A stretch of 64,000 nt of DNA from Siphonodentalium dalli (GCA_032622095.1 CP136067.1:81370705-81434704), one strand, 5' to 3'. Shown: positions 1 to 11,566, counted from the first letter of the stretch. Translations and numbers: made by a program. The notes: a model not told the origin generated them from the sequence alone.

Positions 1-784
1 ACATGTATATTGAATCAACGGATTCAGTGGTTTTGTCCATCAGTCTATAAAATTTGCGGGGAAAACATGGCCACAAGCAGTACACCCTGCTAAATTTCGA
101 ATTTGAATCAATTGGCGCATCCTGCAGCCAGCGTTTATTGGAGAACTTTTTCTCATGTGGATATTTTGGGTCACCGCTAGAAGTGAGCCATATTTTGTTC
201 TCAAACTGTCCTTGTGAAGACATCACTGCCAGCGGTGATCTTGAATTTTACTATTTTTATGGCTAAATAATTTGGTTGATCCTACAGACGACACCCCTTG
301 TCCGATCGTAACCAGATTCCACAATGATCTTCTGGATAACCAGGGTGAGAGTAATCTAATTTTCCCGAATTTCGTTAAAAAAACATTACCACAGGCAGCA
401 ATTTGGTATCTTACTGTTTGATCCTCTTTTGCATGTTTAGCAACTGTACAGACATATCCCTCATCTGATAGTCACCAAACTTCATATTGATCTTCGGGCT
501 GACAACTAGATGTGAGCTATCGAATGCTTTGAATTTTTTTGGAAAACATTGTCGCCAGCAGTCATCTTCTATTTTGGTTTTTATATACATGTATATCTCT
601 TCATTCGGATAGCCAGTATTACGTAGGTACTTCAACTTTCCGCATTCCTGTCATCATTTGAAATATAAAAATTTACCTGATACATGCACCCTTCAAAATT
701 TGTTTCGTCGTATCTATTTTAATGACCCGTATGGTAATATTGATACAGATATATTTGTCAAACATTTCTTTGTACAATATACAG
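1..784. other. unassigned AT-rich DNA
   Basis: I recognise no gene or repeat family here. The short open frames have no domain signature and no convincing splice sites. Confidence 0.4.
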
Positions 785-1244
785 GTATTTTCGGAGAATT
801 GCGCGATTTAACCTTGAATTGACCATTTTAAAGATGAACGTCATGTCGGGTCACGATTTGACCCGTCCAAAACACTCCCCGGACAAAAGTCACGACAAAA
901 GTACCCGTCGAAATCCGCCCGGCTTTACCCGATTTTACCTTGAATTGACAATTTTGAATGTCAAGATCAGGTCAGGGTCATTATTTGACCCACCCGAAAC
1001 ACTCCTGGGACAAAAGTAACAGTAGGTATTAAATTTCGTTGAAATACTTCCGTTTTACCAGAATTGACCTTGAATTGATCTTTTTGAATGTCAAAGTCAG
1101 GTAGGGATCAACATTTGATCCGTCCAAAATACTCCCTGGAAATAATTTCCCCTAGGTATCAAATTTCGTCAAATCTGTCCGGCAGTTTTCCCGGCCATAG
1201 CTAACAGACAAACAGACAGACAAATGTCCAAAATATATATTAAA
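785..1244 (-). mobile_element. Helitron-like element, degraded copy
   Basis: This stretch is rich in the phrases typical of the family on the minus strand: repeated 'TTGACCTTGAATTGA' blocks, 'GACCCGTCCAAAACACT', and a terminal CAGACAGACA run followed by an AAAATATATATT block. It abuts the 3' CTAG end of the next copy at 1245, as the tandem copies at 43.6-44.8 kb do. The low-coordinate (3') end is not clear. Confidence 0.45.
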
Positions 1245-1614
1245 CTAGCTGATGTACTCGACTTCGTTCGGGCTATTTAGGGATTTTTTTTGTGATCGCC
1301 TCCATCTGGACAGTACCCAGTATATACAGCGTCTGGCCAAACTATTGTTCAATTGGTCCAGAAACATGCCTATATCAGCACGTCCGAGAACATGGTCCCA
1401 CGTGAAATTGGACCCGTCCATATTACTCCCGGGATCGAAGTAGTCGGATCGGTCAAGGTCCAGAAAGATGCCTACGAGCGAGGTCAAGTTGACACGTTAA
1501 ATACCAAATCCGAGTCGGATCAGTCGAGCAGTGTTAGAGTCTATAACACGTACACACATGCATTCATGCATACACACATACATACAGACAGGTGTTCCAA
1601 AAATGTATAATCGA
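1245..1614 (-). mobile_element. Helitron-like non-autonomous element
   Basis: Read on the minus strand it starts with TC (1614-1613) after an A, followed by an AT-rich start and a CTGTCTGTATG block. It ends with CTAG (1248-1245) before a T. A GCCCGAAC-GAA-GTCGAG partial hairpin precedes the CTAG. TC start, 3' hairpin plus CTAG end, and insertion between A and T are Helitron hallmarks. No Rep/helicase gene is present. Confidence 0.6.
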
Positions 1615-3022
1615 TAGCTACAACAATTCTATGGTAGATAGTTCACGGCCGACCTGATGCATGCATCTTAGTTTTCTTGTAGTAAATTAGCAGGACTATG
1701 CGTGGGTGTCTTCCAGTCGGCGAACGACAATCGACAAAATAACCCTCCAGCGACATCAAGGGGAAGAATCCCACCAAACTTATTTCGAAATTTGCGAAAA
1801 ATGTCAGACGTGGACGTGGCGACCACCTGTCAGGAGGCAGCCTGAAACCAGTCAAACCCGATACACTTACACTCCTTATGCCTTTTTGTCAAATCCCCTG
1901 TCACGTCCTGATAACACACACATGCAAATTTTATGAAGTACATGCAACGAATCGTCTAAAACTAAGTACATTTTAAGTAAATATGCATTACCATTTAATA
2001 TAAATTGTTATCCGCACGTGACAGGGGATAGGTATTGTTATTGTAATCTGTCTCTGTACCATGTATATTGGAGGAGAGAATAAACATATATTACAGGGAC
2101 AGAGATTGTTTTGCGCGAAACTTTGACCTAAATGTTCAATAGTTGCTAAATTAATGACTGCGATGCCACATCAGTTGATGTAAACAGTATTTATTCCATA
2201 TAATTCAAATACAGTGCATGGTACAACATATGAAGCATGAATATTGGTTGTATGGAGGGGATCCGACATCAAGCATATTGCTTATGGGGGTCGTTTCCGA
2301 TTACGTGTGAATAGGCCCACACTGTGATAATGATGACATAATATTAGGTAATTGTGTTCATAATAATTTTTAGAAGATCGTTGTTGGTATATATGTTACT
2401 CAGCTATTCACAGTGTGTGCTGCATGGATCGATAGATATATCAAAATGAGATTTTTTTCCTTATGGAGTAATAAGAGGAAGAATATGATTGAAAATAGAT
2501 TTAGTATAGCGGAACGAAGTATATATAGGTATAGACAAGAGTGCGATGTGACATATCAAACGTTTGGGTGAGTCTGATATGCAGTATATGGAGGGGAGGT
2601 GTGGAATGTAAATGATAAGCTATTTCTTTTAATTTATGCACTAATTTTGTGTTCTGACCTAGCATTTTGGCATCCGAGCATCAGTTATAATAATAGAAAT
2701 AGGTTGACATTTATCTGATGTTAAAATTATAATCTTTTTTACTTTCGGTCAAAATTTGTGGCATGATTTGGAAAAGTTACCACCATAGCCGTTGTTAGGA
2801 GAGACATATCCAACAATTGTAAAGCTTGGGGTACCAGTAATGTTTTACAATTGCAGTCTAAATCGAATTATTCAGCTTTTGGTTTGGTTCTAAGGGGAAG
2901 TGTAGTTGGAAATTCATTGCTGGAAATGTCCAGACGGAAACTACTCTTTGGCGACCATATTTAAGTATAACATGTTAATTGCCAAGCCAAATAAAAAAAC
3001 GCACTGGACGGCCAGTGACAGT
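1615..3022. other. unassigned intergenic DNA
   Basis: No gene recognised. The stretch at about 2250-2340 ('TATGGAGGGGATCCGACATC') resembles one at about 52350-52430 ('TATGGAGGAGATTCGGCAAC'), so part of it is an interspersed repeat of unknown class. Confidence 0.35.
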
Positions 3023-3230
3023 TTAACCCTTTCAGTGCCAAGTCTGATTTTTGTATCAACCCATATTTCCTTGATCATTTTTCAAATGTATTGATTATAA
3101 TAATGTGATACATTGATGGAAATAGCTCTAAGAGCTCTTTCCATCAATGTATCACATTATTATAATCAATAAATTTGAAAAATGATCACGGAAACATGGG
3201 TTGATACAAAAATCGGACTGGAAGGGTTAA
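3023..3230. mobile_element. TTAA-flanked hairpin MITE, about 208 bp
   Basis: This is an almost perfect palindrome centred near 3130 (GCTCTAAGAGC). It starts TTAACCCTTTCAGTGCCA and ends with the imperfect complement GGAAGGGTTAA. The two halves pair over nearly their whole length, including a 'GTATCAACCCATA' block. TTAA at both ends suggests piggyBac-type mobilisation, but that is inference. Confidence 0.7.
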
Positions 3231-3518
3231 TGCGCAATATGCATAACTCACTGAGCCATCATCGACTCAAAGCACTGCTAACATGACAACGATAGTGTGC
3301 ACAGTCCATAAATATGGCTGAAAAAATTATTGTGGTATATATTTTTATTCATAGCACCAAATTAAATTATGTTAAACCTTATGTTAACTTATCATATAAA
3401 AACATGACGTTAACGTTTGCGATTCGCCATACACCATTTGAACACCAAAAACGACACCGTATGTATATACATATATCTGAGACCCCAGGGCAAAAATACG
3501 GAGATTCCGTTTGTTGGT

Positions 3519-3527
3519 CGTGGTTTG
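3519..3527 (+). other. left target-site duplication of the foldback element
   Basis: CGTGGTTTG lies one base before the left terminus of the 14.8-kb element and is repeated immediately after its right terminus (18325-18333). Read as 10 bp, the two copies differ only at the last base (C versus T). Confidence 0.7.
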
Positions 3528-3528
3528 C

Positions 3529-3929
3529 GGTGTGACTAATTACCGCCCGGGGACCGCCCGAGACCGCCCGGGGACCGCCCGGGGACCGCCCGGGACCGCC
3601 CGGGCGGCCCAACGAGCCCGTGGACACAATATCTCGACGGTATAACGTAGCGACATGCCACCTGAGGGCAACATAGAAAAATTTACTCGCTCGCTCGTCT
3701 CCGGCCGGTCATATTAACCCCACAAATGCCGATATTGGCTAAAAGAGCCTGGGTGATTACTGGTGTCTTCGTGTGTGTTCAGACAGATTATTTTGGTGAT
3801 TCTCGGTAGTGCAATAAGTGCAATACACCTGAGTGTTAATTCCATGTATTGAATCGTTGACGCGTCCACGGCCGATGTTATTAACCCCTAAAATTCCGGT
3901 AAAATAGTGTATAAACAAAAGAACCTTGG
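3529..3929 (+). repeat. left outer boundary module of the foldback element
   Basis: It starts with the terminal sequence and a GC-rich run of (GACCGCCCGGG) units (3543-3608). A segment of ~300 bp follows that is not part of the 180-bp monomer (for example GCGTCCACGGCCGATG near 3864). The same module, inverted, closes the right arm at about 17,890-18,324. A further inverted copy without the GC run lies at 13,430-13,790. Confidence 0.8.
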
Positions 3930-5885
3930 AACCGCCCGGGACCGCCCGGGCGGCCCCATGGGCCCGTGGACACTATATCTCGACGTTATAACATAGCGAC
4001 ATACCCCAAGAGGTCAACATACAAAATGTTACTCCCTCGCTCGACCCCGGCCGGCGTTATTAGCCCCTCAAAATCCGATAAAATGGTAAATAGACAAAAA
4101 GAACATTAGGACCGCCCGGGACCGCCCGGGTGGCCCCACGTGCCCGTGGACACAATATCTCGACGTTATAACGTAGCGATATACCCCATGAGGTCAACCT
4201 AGAAAACGTTGCTCGCTCGCTCGACCCCGGCCGGTGTTATTAACCCCTCAAAATCATACAAAATGGTATATAGACAAAAAGAACATTGGGACCGCCCGGG
4301 ACCGCCCGGTGGCCCCACGTGCCCGGGGACACAATATCTCGACGTTATAACGTAGCGACATACCCCATGAGGTCAACCTAGAAAATGTTACTCGCTCGCT
4401 CGACCCCGGCCGGTGTTATTAACCCCCCAAAATCCAACAAAATGGTTTATAAACAAAAATAACATTGGGACCGCCCGGGACCGCCCGGGAGGCCCCATGG
4501 GCCCGTGGACACTATATCTCGACGTTATAACGTAGCGACATACCTCACGAGGTCAACATACAAAATGGTACTCGCTCGCTCGACTCCGGCCGGTGTTATT
4601 AACCCCTCAACATCCGATAAAATGGTATATAAACAAAAATAACATTGGGACCGCCCGGGACCGCCCGGGAGGCCCCATGGGCTCGTGGACACTATATCTC
4701 GACGTTATAACGTAGCGACATACCCCATGAGGTCAACCTAGAAAATGGTACTCGCTCGCTCGACCCCGGCCGGTGTTATTAACCCCTCAAAATCCGATAA
4801 AATGGTAAATAGACACAAAGAACATTAGGACCGCCCGGGACCGCCCGGGTGGCCCCACGTGCCCGTGGACACAATATCTCGACATTATAACGTAGCGACA
4901 TAACCCACGAGGACAACCTATAAAATGTTACTCGCTCGCTCGACTTCGGCCGGTGTTATTAACCCCTCAAAATCCGATAAAATGGTATATAAACAAAAAG
5001 AACATTGGGACCGCCCGAAACCGCCCGGGAGGCCCCATGGGCCCGTGGACACTATATCTCGACGTTATAACGTAGCGACATACCCCATGAGGTCAACCTA
5101 GAAAATGTTACTCGCTCGCTCGACCCCGGCCGGTGTTATTAACCCCTCAAAATCCGATAAAATGGTATATAAACAATAAGAACATTGGGACCGCCCGGGA
5201 CCGCCCGGGAGGCCCCATGGGCCTGTGGACACTATATCTCGACGTTATAACGTAGCGACATACCCCACGAGGTCAACCTACAAAATGGTACTCGCTCGCT
5301 CGACTCCGGCCGGTGTTATTAACCCCTCAAAATCCGATAAAATGGTATATAAACAAAAAGAACATTGGGACCGCCCGGGACCGCCCGAGACCGCCCGGGA
5401 GGGCCCATGGGCCCGTGGACACTATATCTCGACGTTATAACGTAGCGACATACCCCACGAGGTCAACCTACAAAATGGTACTCGCTCGCTCGACTCCGGC
5501 CGGTGTTATTAACCCCTCAAAATCCGATAAAATGGTATATAAACAAAAAGAACATTGGGACCGCCCGGAACCGCCCGGGAGGCCCCATGGGCCCGTGGAC
5601 ACTATATCTCGACGTTATGACGTAGCGACATACCCCACGAGGTCAACCTACAAAATGGTACCCGCTCGCTCGACCCCGGCCGGTGTTATTAACCCCTCAA
5701 CATCCGATAAAATGGTATATAAACAAAAAGAACATTGGGACCGCCCGGGACCGCCCGGGAGGCCCCATGGGCCCGTGGACACTATATCTCGACATTATAA
5801 CGTAGCGACATACCCCACGATGTCAACCTAGAAAATCTTACTCGCTCACTCGACTCCGGTCGGTATTATTAACCCCTAAAAATCC
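3930..5885 (+). repeat. 180-bp tandem repeat, left arm (about 11 copies)
   Basis: The monomer recurs every 180 bp (GTGGACACTATATCTCGAC at 4506, 4686, 5046 and so on); one copy near 5360 is 12 bp longer. Each monomer holds a doubled GACCGCCCGG block, a GTTATAACGTAGCGACATA block and a CTCGCTCGCTCGAC block. Two variants alternate: CCCATGGGCC linked to ACTATAT, and CCACGTGCCC linked to ACAATAT. Because 180 is a multiple of three, some frames stay open over several monomers; these are not genes. Confidence 0.9.
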
Positions 5886-6030
5886 AATATTGGATAAGAG
5901 GGCACGGACAGCTCGGTGTCTTCTTTTGATTTCAAACAGCATATTTTGATGATGCATGGTAGTGCAATACCACCTGATAGTGACTTCCAGATATTGACTC
6001 GCTGACGCGTCAACACAAAATACCGTATCA
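5886..6030 (+). repeat. diverged inner copy of the boundary module
   Basis: This follows the last left-arm monomer and resembles part of the outer module at about 3725-3880 ('GGTAGTGCAATA', 'GACGCGTCAAC'), but with many substitutions. It marks the inner end of the left arm. Confidence 0.6.
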
Positions 6031-6431
6031 CCATAAATATTCGGCTCTACATGATCGTAAATATCGCAATTTTCTTGAATGTTTTCAATAAAAATTAATA
6101 ACTTTACACCTATAATTTTTATATTTTGACACGAGCGGGTGTAATTGTGTTGATTTCGACAGCAACTGCTTGTCTGAAGAGAGCCGCGGCAGCTGTTTGA
6201 ATGTGTTGATATCAATTAGCAGTAAAACGGTATCGCAATTGTTATATTGTATACATTGTAAGACATATTGGCGGATTTAAACCGAAACTGTGTTTTCATA
6301 ACACTTGGGGAAGACGAACAGGTAATCTCATGACAACAGCGGAGATTTGCGATGAGGTTTCCGTGTTTTTATTGCAATCGAAAATGGTCGTAATCCCAAA
6401 ATCTTCTTGGTGCTAGACAATAACGATCGAG
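6031..6431. promoter_or_regulatory. upstream region of the PHD-OTU gene
   Basis: About 400 bp between the left arm and the first recognisable exon. A possible splice donor (AACAG/GTAATC near 6319) could belong to a 5' untranslated exon. I see no clear TATA box, so promoter placement is inference from position. Confidence 0.25.
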
Positions 6432-6575
6432 ATGACGAAGAGAGTATTTGTGATATTGGAAACCCGTGTACTTAATTTGCTTACCGACCAATCACACGAT
6501 ATTACGTTATGGGGTAGATTATATATTATCGTGTGTGAATTAAAAATAAAATATAATTTTAAATATCTTAAAATC

Positions 6576-6651
6576 ATGCGACCACGTATTCGATTCACGC
6601 TTCCATCCATGGTGCTGTATCCGTGTTCCGTCTGCTCTACTGAAGCTGAAG
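6576..6651 (+). CDS. PHD-OTU gene, exon 1
   Basis: The exon encodes 25 residues ending YPCSVCSTEAE plus one base, and stops at a good donor (GAAG/GTGAGT). CSVC supplies the first zinc-ligand pair of the PHD finger completed by exon 2; the split codon G+GT gives glycine. The start is uncertain: ATG at 6576 is the nearest, but the frame is open back to an ATG at 6432, and an upstream exon is possible. Confidence 0.6.
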
Positions 6652-9600
6652 GTGAGTAAATATATTGTATATGACCATATTACATATTATATATTTTCTT
6701 TATTTGCTCCACATATGGAGAGTATGATGACCTCCATCACCGGGAATAATGTTTTCAGTCCTTGCCCAACAGGTCGTGGGTTGGGTTGCAATATGGGGAG
6801 GCACTTCGACCATGCAGGAAAATCATATTATACATGTCCAGTTGACATCAGATGTCTTAAAAGGGCACTAATTATTAATAAAATAAAAACATTAATTATA
6901 TAACCAAAATTGTTGAAATCTAATCGGTGAAAATTGAAACATGTGGGTAAAATTGGCCCATGGCGTGTCAAGAGAAAAGGGCACTAAGTATTGGTAAAAT
7001 AAAATAATTAAATTTATAACCAAAATTGTTGCAATCTGATCGGTGAGAATTGAAACATGTGGGTGAAATTAGCCCACAGCGTGTCAAGAGTTATAGATGC
7101 TGTTGACTTCAGACGACTTAAAGGGGCAAATACGATCAATAAACGCTCTGTATTGGTCATAATATGATAATATTCCAGGCATGTATAAATTGGTGCGTTA
7201 GATTAGACTAGTCGAACCTTAAATAGTGACTTTTCAATTTCTATAAGTGGAGATAGACCTGCGGAACAAATATATGTGATCTGATTTGGTTTGTGGGGGG
7301 GGGGGGGTAACGTTTCCCCCCCGAACGCGGCCAGTGGCGAGCTAACCTGCTAGTCTATACTATATATTTTGAGACTTCGTATATATATGTGTCCTCGATA
7401 GAATTGAAAACGGCTGACTCGATTGAGCTCAAACTTCCCATCTAATGGTAAAATCGCTAGGGAATCGTCGTCGCGGCGTTTTGGAGAAGCTCTCATTGAA
7501 AAAAAAAAATTAAATTAAAAAACAAAATGCGTGTTGTGTAATTCTTATGTCTGTCGTTCCTAGGAAGGGGGAGATTTTCATCGGGTCAGTTTCTGCCCGA
7601 TGTACCGTAAATCATACCTATTATAGAACGGGTACCATCATTTCTCTTGATTAAAAAGGCAGAATTAACTCATTGAAAGAAAAAAATTTAAAAAAGGCAG
7701 AATTAAAAAAACAAGTCATGTGTCTGACCAACCACGCCAGTGGCTGGCTAACCTGCTAGTTCAATATATAGAAGGCAGAATAGCCAATTATGTACATCAA
7801 CCATAACTTGACTAGAATCCCAATTGTGAATTTTTGTGAAATTTTATACCGAATTCTGTAAAAATCGAATTTTTTTAACATCATATTTTCAACCTCTGGC
7901 GTCCATTTTGGCAGCCATCTTGGAGAAGGAGTTTCAAATTTGAATTATAAAAGTGTCATTGTGTCTAACCCATGGAACAAACTACCGACGACTCGGATTC
8001 AATTAGAATTAGACTCGAGTTTAATTCATAATCCGTCTGTTGAAACAAACGTCGAATTTAATTCAAGACGAATCTAAATGATTTCTTAAAATGGCATAAA
8101 GCGTTTCTGAGGATTTTGGTCAAAACGGCTAAATTATGAAGTTATATATAAATTCTAGAACGTAACATTTAGTGAGAAAATGTGGCTTTTGATTTCTAAG
8201 CGACGAAAGTAATGTTAATTTTCTGAGGAGTGGAAATTATTGATTTTATATCGCTATTTCGTAGGGATTTGACACCTATTTTAGGTCGGACATGATTCTT
8301 TAGGTGGTATTTTGTTCTGAACTTGTCTGAGAGATATCAGGTCCAGTTTATTTTATACGAAAACGTTGTACCTTTTTAACAATTTAATAGCAAGTTGAGA
8401 ACAACGCTGTATAACACTATGTTGTGTCAGTATATGCCTATCTAAAACCACGTGGTAAAATAAACATGTATGGCGGGCAGGGACGTATAGCTAGAGGGTC
8501 TCCAAGGTGCATAATTCAATTAGAACCCCGCTTGGCTGTTCCTTCACACGCGTGGATCAGTAGACTTGTGATCATGCACTGAGTCGTCGGTTACCCTTGG
8601 AACAAACGTCACACTACCGACGACTCGAATTAAATTATTATTATTTGAATTCGAGTCGACAAAAGTGCGACTTTTGTTTCAAATAAATGCGAGTAGACCC
8701 ACTACGGACGAAGCATGCGTGTGGTCAACACGAATTTAATTGCTGGTGCGTCTGAGATCCGTGTTTGAAACAAACGTCGCATCACCGTCGACTCGAATTT
8801 ATATCTGAGAAATGCAAACGAGCTGCATATAATGATATGCTAATGAGGGAATTCAATTGAAACTGGAAGGCATCAACGAGCATGACGTAATTTGGTGATA
8901 TTTGAATTCGAGTCGACGGAAGTGGGACGTTTGTTCCAAGGGTGAGCTTCACGAAAATATATACAATTTACTAGAGTTCCCGCTATAATTGCCATCAAAC
9001 TAACTAAGTTCCTAGTCTAAAAAACGGCATCCGTCATGGCCGCCATCTTGTCTGGAGTCTACACGGCCACTTTTTTTCTTGTTGACATTGCTTTAAAGTT
9101 TAAGGACATGATAGAGAACAAAATTAGTGGGGTCAAGTTAGGTCCCAAGTGGGCACAAGGGTAACCCTATTAGCTCCCGGACTATATGCCAATATATACA
9201 TCTTTTTGTGGCCGGCCTCTTGATCGCGCAGTTCGACTTTTAAACTAATAAACCGGAAAAACCATAAAACATACATGGGACGATGGAATTTTATAATTTG
9301 GGCTACAGTATATATACACGCGGGCGTGCTAATTACGCAAACATGTAAAACCAGAATGTTATGTATATTTTTACATAACATTTATGAGACCAATTGGAGA
9401 AGAGAAACATTTGTATTTTCATCATATTACCCAATGCAGTTGATCATTCCACAACACTTTGATATGTGCAGCAGCGGGTCGCCCTGCTAGTTTCAAATAT
9501 TCAGACTGGAGTGTACATTCTGATGTCATTGTGTAATCTATATTTCGCGTTCTCATCAATTAATTAATCGTATTTATTTTCTTTGATAGGTACACAAGCA

Positions 9601-11469
9601 GTCCTTTGCAATTCGTGTTGCAAATGGGTCCACGACTCATGTGTCCCCATGAGTCCAACACAGTACGTCAAGTGGGGGAAAACGGACGTAGAATTTCTCT
9701 GCCCGAAGTGTGTTTCCTGGTCTGGCAGGTAAGCTTATGACATGAACTAAATATTGCCACTGTTCGAATAGAATTTGAAAAAAAAAGAGAATTGGGGCTT
9801 TTAAATCTCTGTGAAAGTTCCACAGCGGGGAGGGATGTTTCCCTGGGATTTCCAGGGATTTGGTGTACTTGGTCACACAACCACTGTGATAAGATTGCTA
9901 CCACCAGAACTGCCTCCTGGCAGTTTGCTCAGAAGTTGAAAAAAATGGTTGCTGATTTTGATTATTATGGCATAAACAGAGTGGTCAGAAAAACGAATTA
10001 TACACGCACAAAGAAATTGTATTTATTCTCCAGCTCGTTATGGTTTCTTAATTCTTTCTTAATTCTCCTATATATTTTGAGAACTACGTATATATATACA
10101 TAGTCGCTATAGACTCCAAAACGGCTGGACAGATTGAGCTCAAACTTCCTATCTATGGGTAAAAATCAACGGGAATGATCGTCGCGGCGTTTTGGAGAAG
10201 CGCCGACCACCCGTTCTTCACTTCCAGTCACAAAAACGGCACTGCGTGGTTAATCGGGTTGATAGATAAGAGCGTTCCTATCCGCAGTGTAGTTGATAAA
10301 GAGCGTATGTGCGTAATGTGATTATTACGTCTGTGCACGGGCGTCAGCGTCGGTATCCAGACATGAGCGTGTTGTGTGATTCTTACGTACTTAGGGCTTC
10401 ATAGGAACGGGGATCGGGTCAGTTTTTCCGCCCTAGGTGATCTTCACCTTGAAACGGTAACCCAAAAATAATATATATGTGTGTGTGACCTACGGGAAGT
10501 GTCATGGGCGGTTTAAATTGTGACCCTGACCTGACCTTGACAATGATCAATTCAAGGTCAAATCGGGTAAAACTGGCGGATTTCGACGAATTGAAAAAAA
10601 CATTAATTAAAATAATTAATTAATTAAAAAAATGAAAAACGTTTGTTCGAACAAAGCCACGAGACGAACCACGCCAATGGCGGGCTAACCTGCTAGTAAG
10701 ATATAAAAGAGAAAATCGGTCTGTCCGTGTTTTTCTCCGCGATCCCCTGGGACGATTTAAACCACCAAATTTGGACTGGTGACTTCGGGTATACCCCGGC
10801 CCATGTTATAACGGGCTTTTTATTTTTGCAAGAGATGTAAATGTGTGCTTCGTGTGACCGTTTGTACAATGGATGCAGTCCGATATGGTCCAGTATATTA
10901 TAAATAAACGACCACTAATCACTACTTTCTTGAATTTTTCAGCCAGTACTCGTTCTCCTCAGCGTTAACCAGAATTGTTGACTCGACCAAAAGCCAATCA
11001 AACCAGCTGCAACTTCGACTCCGAACAGAGATAGCCCTTCTTGACCAGTATCACAACGACCTTCCCACTCGCATACCACCAAGTCCAAAAGACCACACTG
11101 TCGACACAGTTTCCAAGAGTGTGTTGCAGAAGTGTCAACCATCCGTTCTCAACGACTATGTTCCGTTAACAACATTCGGCGATGGCAACTGTTTATTCCG
11201 TGCAAGTTCCATCGCATTGTTCGGGACTGATTCTCACCACTTACAGCTCAGATATAGAACATGGCTCGAACTCGCAGAACATCCTGAACATTATGATGTC
11301 AGTCACCGTAGATACTCTTCACCGTTGCAGAATGATCAACGTATTGTTCTTGGCGAGTACAACCAGTATATCAAGGACACCCCCGTTCAGGACTCGTGGT
11401 GCGACATCAACCACATGCTTGCGTTAAGTGCTGTCCTTGGTATCACAATCCAAAGTTTCTTTCCACCAG
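6576..11469 (+). CDS. PHD finger-OTU domain gene inside the foldback loop (exons 1-3; 3' part not found)
   Basis: Three exons join in phase (6576-6651, 9590-9728, 10943-11469) and encode an N-terminal C4HC3 PHD-type zinc finger followed by an OTU-like cysteine protease domain with the DGNC nucleophile motif. PHD fingers usually read histone tails or mediate protein contacts; OTU domains usually cleave ubiquitin chains. OTU-like domains of this 'FGDGNCLFRA' type also occur in vertnin-like proteins and in proteins linked to transposons. The catalytic histidine would lie in a later exon that I cannot find before the right arm begins at 12.97 kb, so the gene may be truncated. It lies wholly inside the element, so it is either part of the element's own coding capacity or a captured gene. 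Confidence 0.7.
6652..7353 (+). other. intron 1, first part, with the 3' end of a Helitron-like element
   Basis: The stretch 6849-7090 contains two imperfect direct copies of 'AACCAAAATTGTTG(A/C)AATCT' and 'CCCA..GCGTGTCAAGAG', about 130 bp apart. At 7297-7308 there is a G run. CTAG at 7350-7353, after 'CCAGTGGCGAGCTAACCTG', is the 3' end of a Helitron-like copy whose start I cannot place. Confidence 0.5.
7354..7759 (+). mobile_element. Helitron-like non-autonomous element
   Basis: Starts TCTATACTATATATTTTGAG directly after the CTAG of another copy. It ends with the hairpin GCCAG-TGG-CTGGC, eight bases and then CTAG, followed by T. It shares its first ~130 bp, including 'GAGCTCAAACTTCC' and 'GTCGCGGCGTTTTGGAGAAG', with the copy at about 10.06-10.70 kb. 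Confidence 0.65.
7760..9200. other. intron 1, middle part
   Basis: No coding sequence recognised. Stretches such as 'ACTACCGACGACTCG' recur in direct and inverted orientation (7981, 8613, 8777, 8910), which suggests one or more decayed inverted-repeat elements, but I cannot place their ends. Confidence 0.35.
9201..9490 (+). mobile_element. 3' end of a Helitron-like element
   Basis: A CGGGTCGCCC hairpin region is followed by TG and CTAG (9487-9490), then T, as in the other copies. The 5' end is not identifiable, so the left boundary given is arbitrary. Confidence 0.4.
9590..9728 (+). CDS. PHD-OTU gene, exon 2 (PHD finger core)
   Basis: Bounded by TTTGATAG/G and GGCAG/GTAAGC. It encodes TQAVLCNSCCKWVHDSC, then FLCPKC, supplying ligands C3, C4, H, C5, C6 and C7 of a C4HC3 PHD finger with the usual W two residues before the histidine. 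Phase in is 1 and phase out is 2; both match the neighbouring exons. The exon lies 2.9 kb from exon 1 across an intron that carries a Helitron-like element. Confidence 0.8.
10064..10696 (+). mobile_element. Helitron-like non-autonomous element in intron 2
   Basis: Starts near a TCTCCTATATATTTTGAG motif and shares its 5' portion with the copy at 7354. It ends 'CCAATGGCGGGCTAACCTG' plus CTAG (10693-10696) before T. It also contains a 'TGACCTGACCTTGAC' block like the copies near 1, 44 and 56 kb. The exact first base is uncertain by two. Confidence 0.6.
10943..11469 (+). CDS. PHD-OTU gene, exon 3 (OTU-like protease domain)
   Basis: Starts after TTTTTCAG and ends at CCAG/GTTAGT. It encodes about 176 residues: a linker, then FGDGNCLFRASSIALFGTD with the predicted nucleophile Cys at 11190-11192, a HHLQLR helix, and near the end INHMLALSAVLGITIQSFF, the strand region that precedes the catalytic histidine in OTU folds. 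The histidine itself is not in this exon. Without splicing a stop follows at once, giving a protein ending FFPPG. A small inverted-repeat element begins about 100 bp downstream. Confidence 0.85.
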
Positions 11470-11566
11470 GTTAGTCATTTAAATGTCACTTGAAGGGACG
11501 GACGACCTTCCGTGTAGGTTATAAACTAGAAATAATATTATCAACTTATGATAATTTCCTAATTTT

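Noticed and set aside
1643-1936. Possible exon with 'FEICEKCQTWTW'.
   Set aside because: Only one CxxC pair, no splice context and no recognisable domain.
7731-7759. Short inverted repeat GCCAG-TGG-CTGGC as a rho-independent terminator.
   Set aside because: It precedes CTAG and T in several copies and is the 3' hairpin of Helitron-like elements; the organism is eukaryotic.
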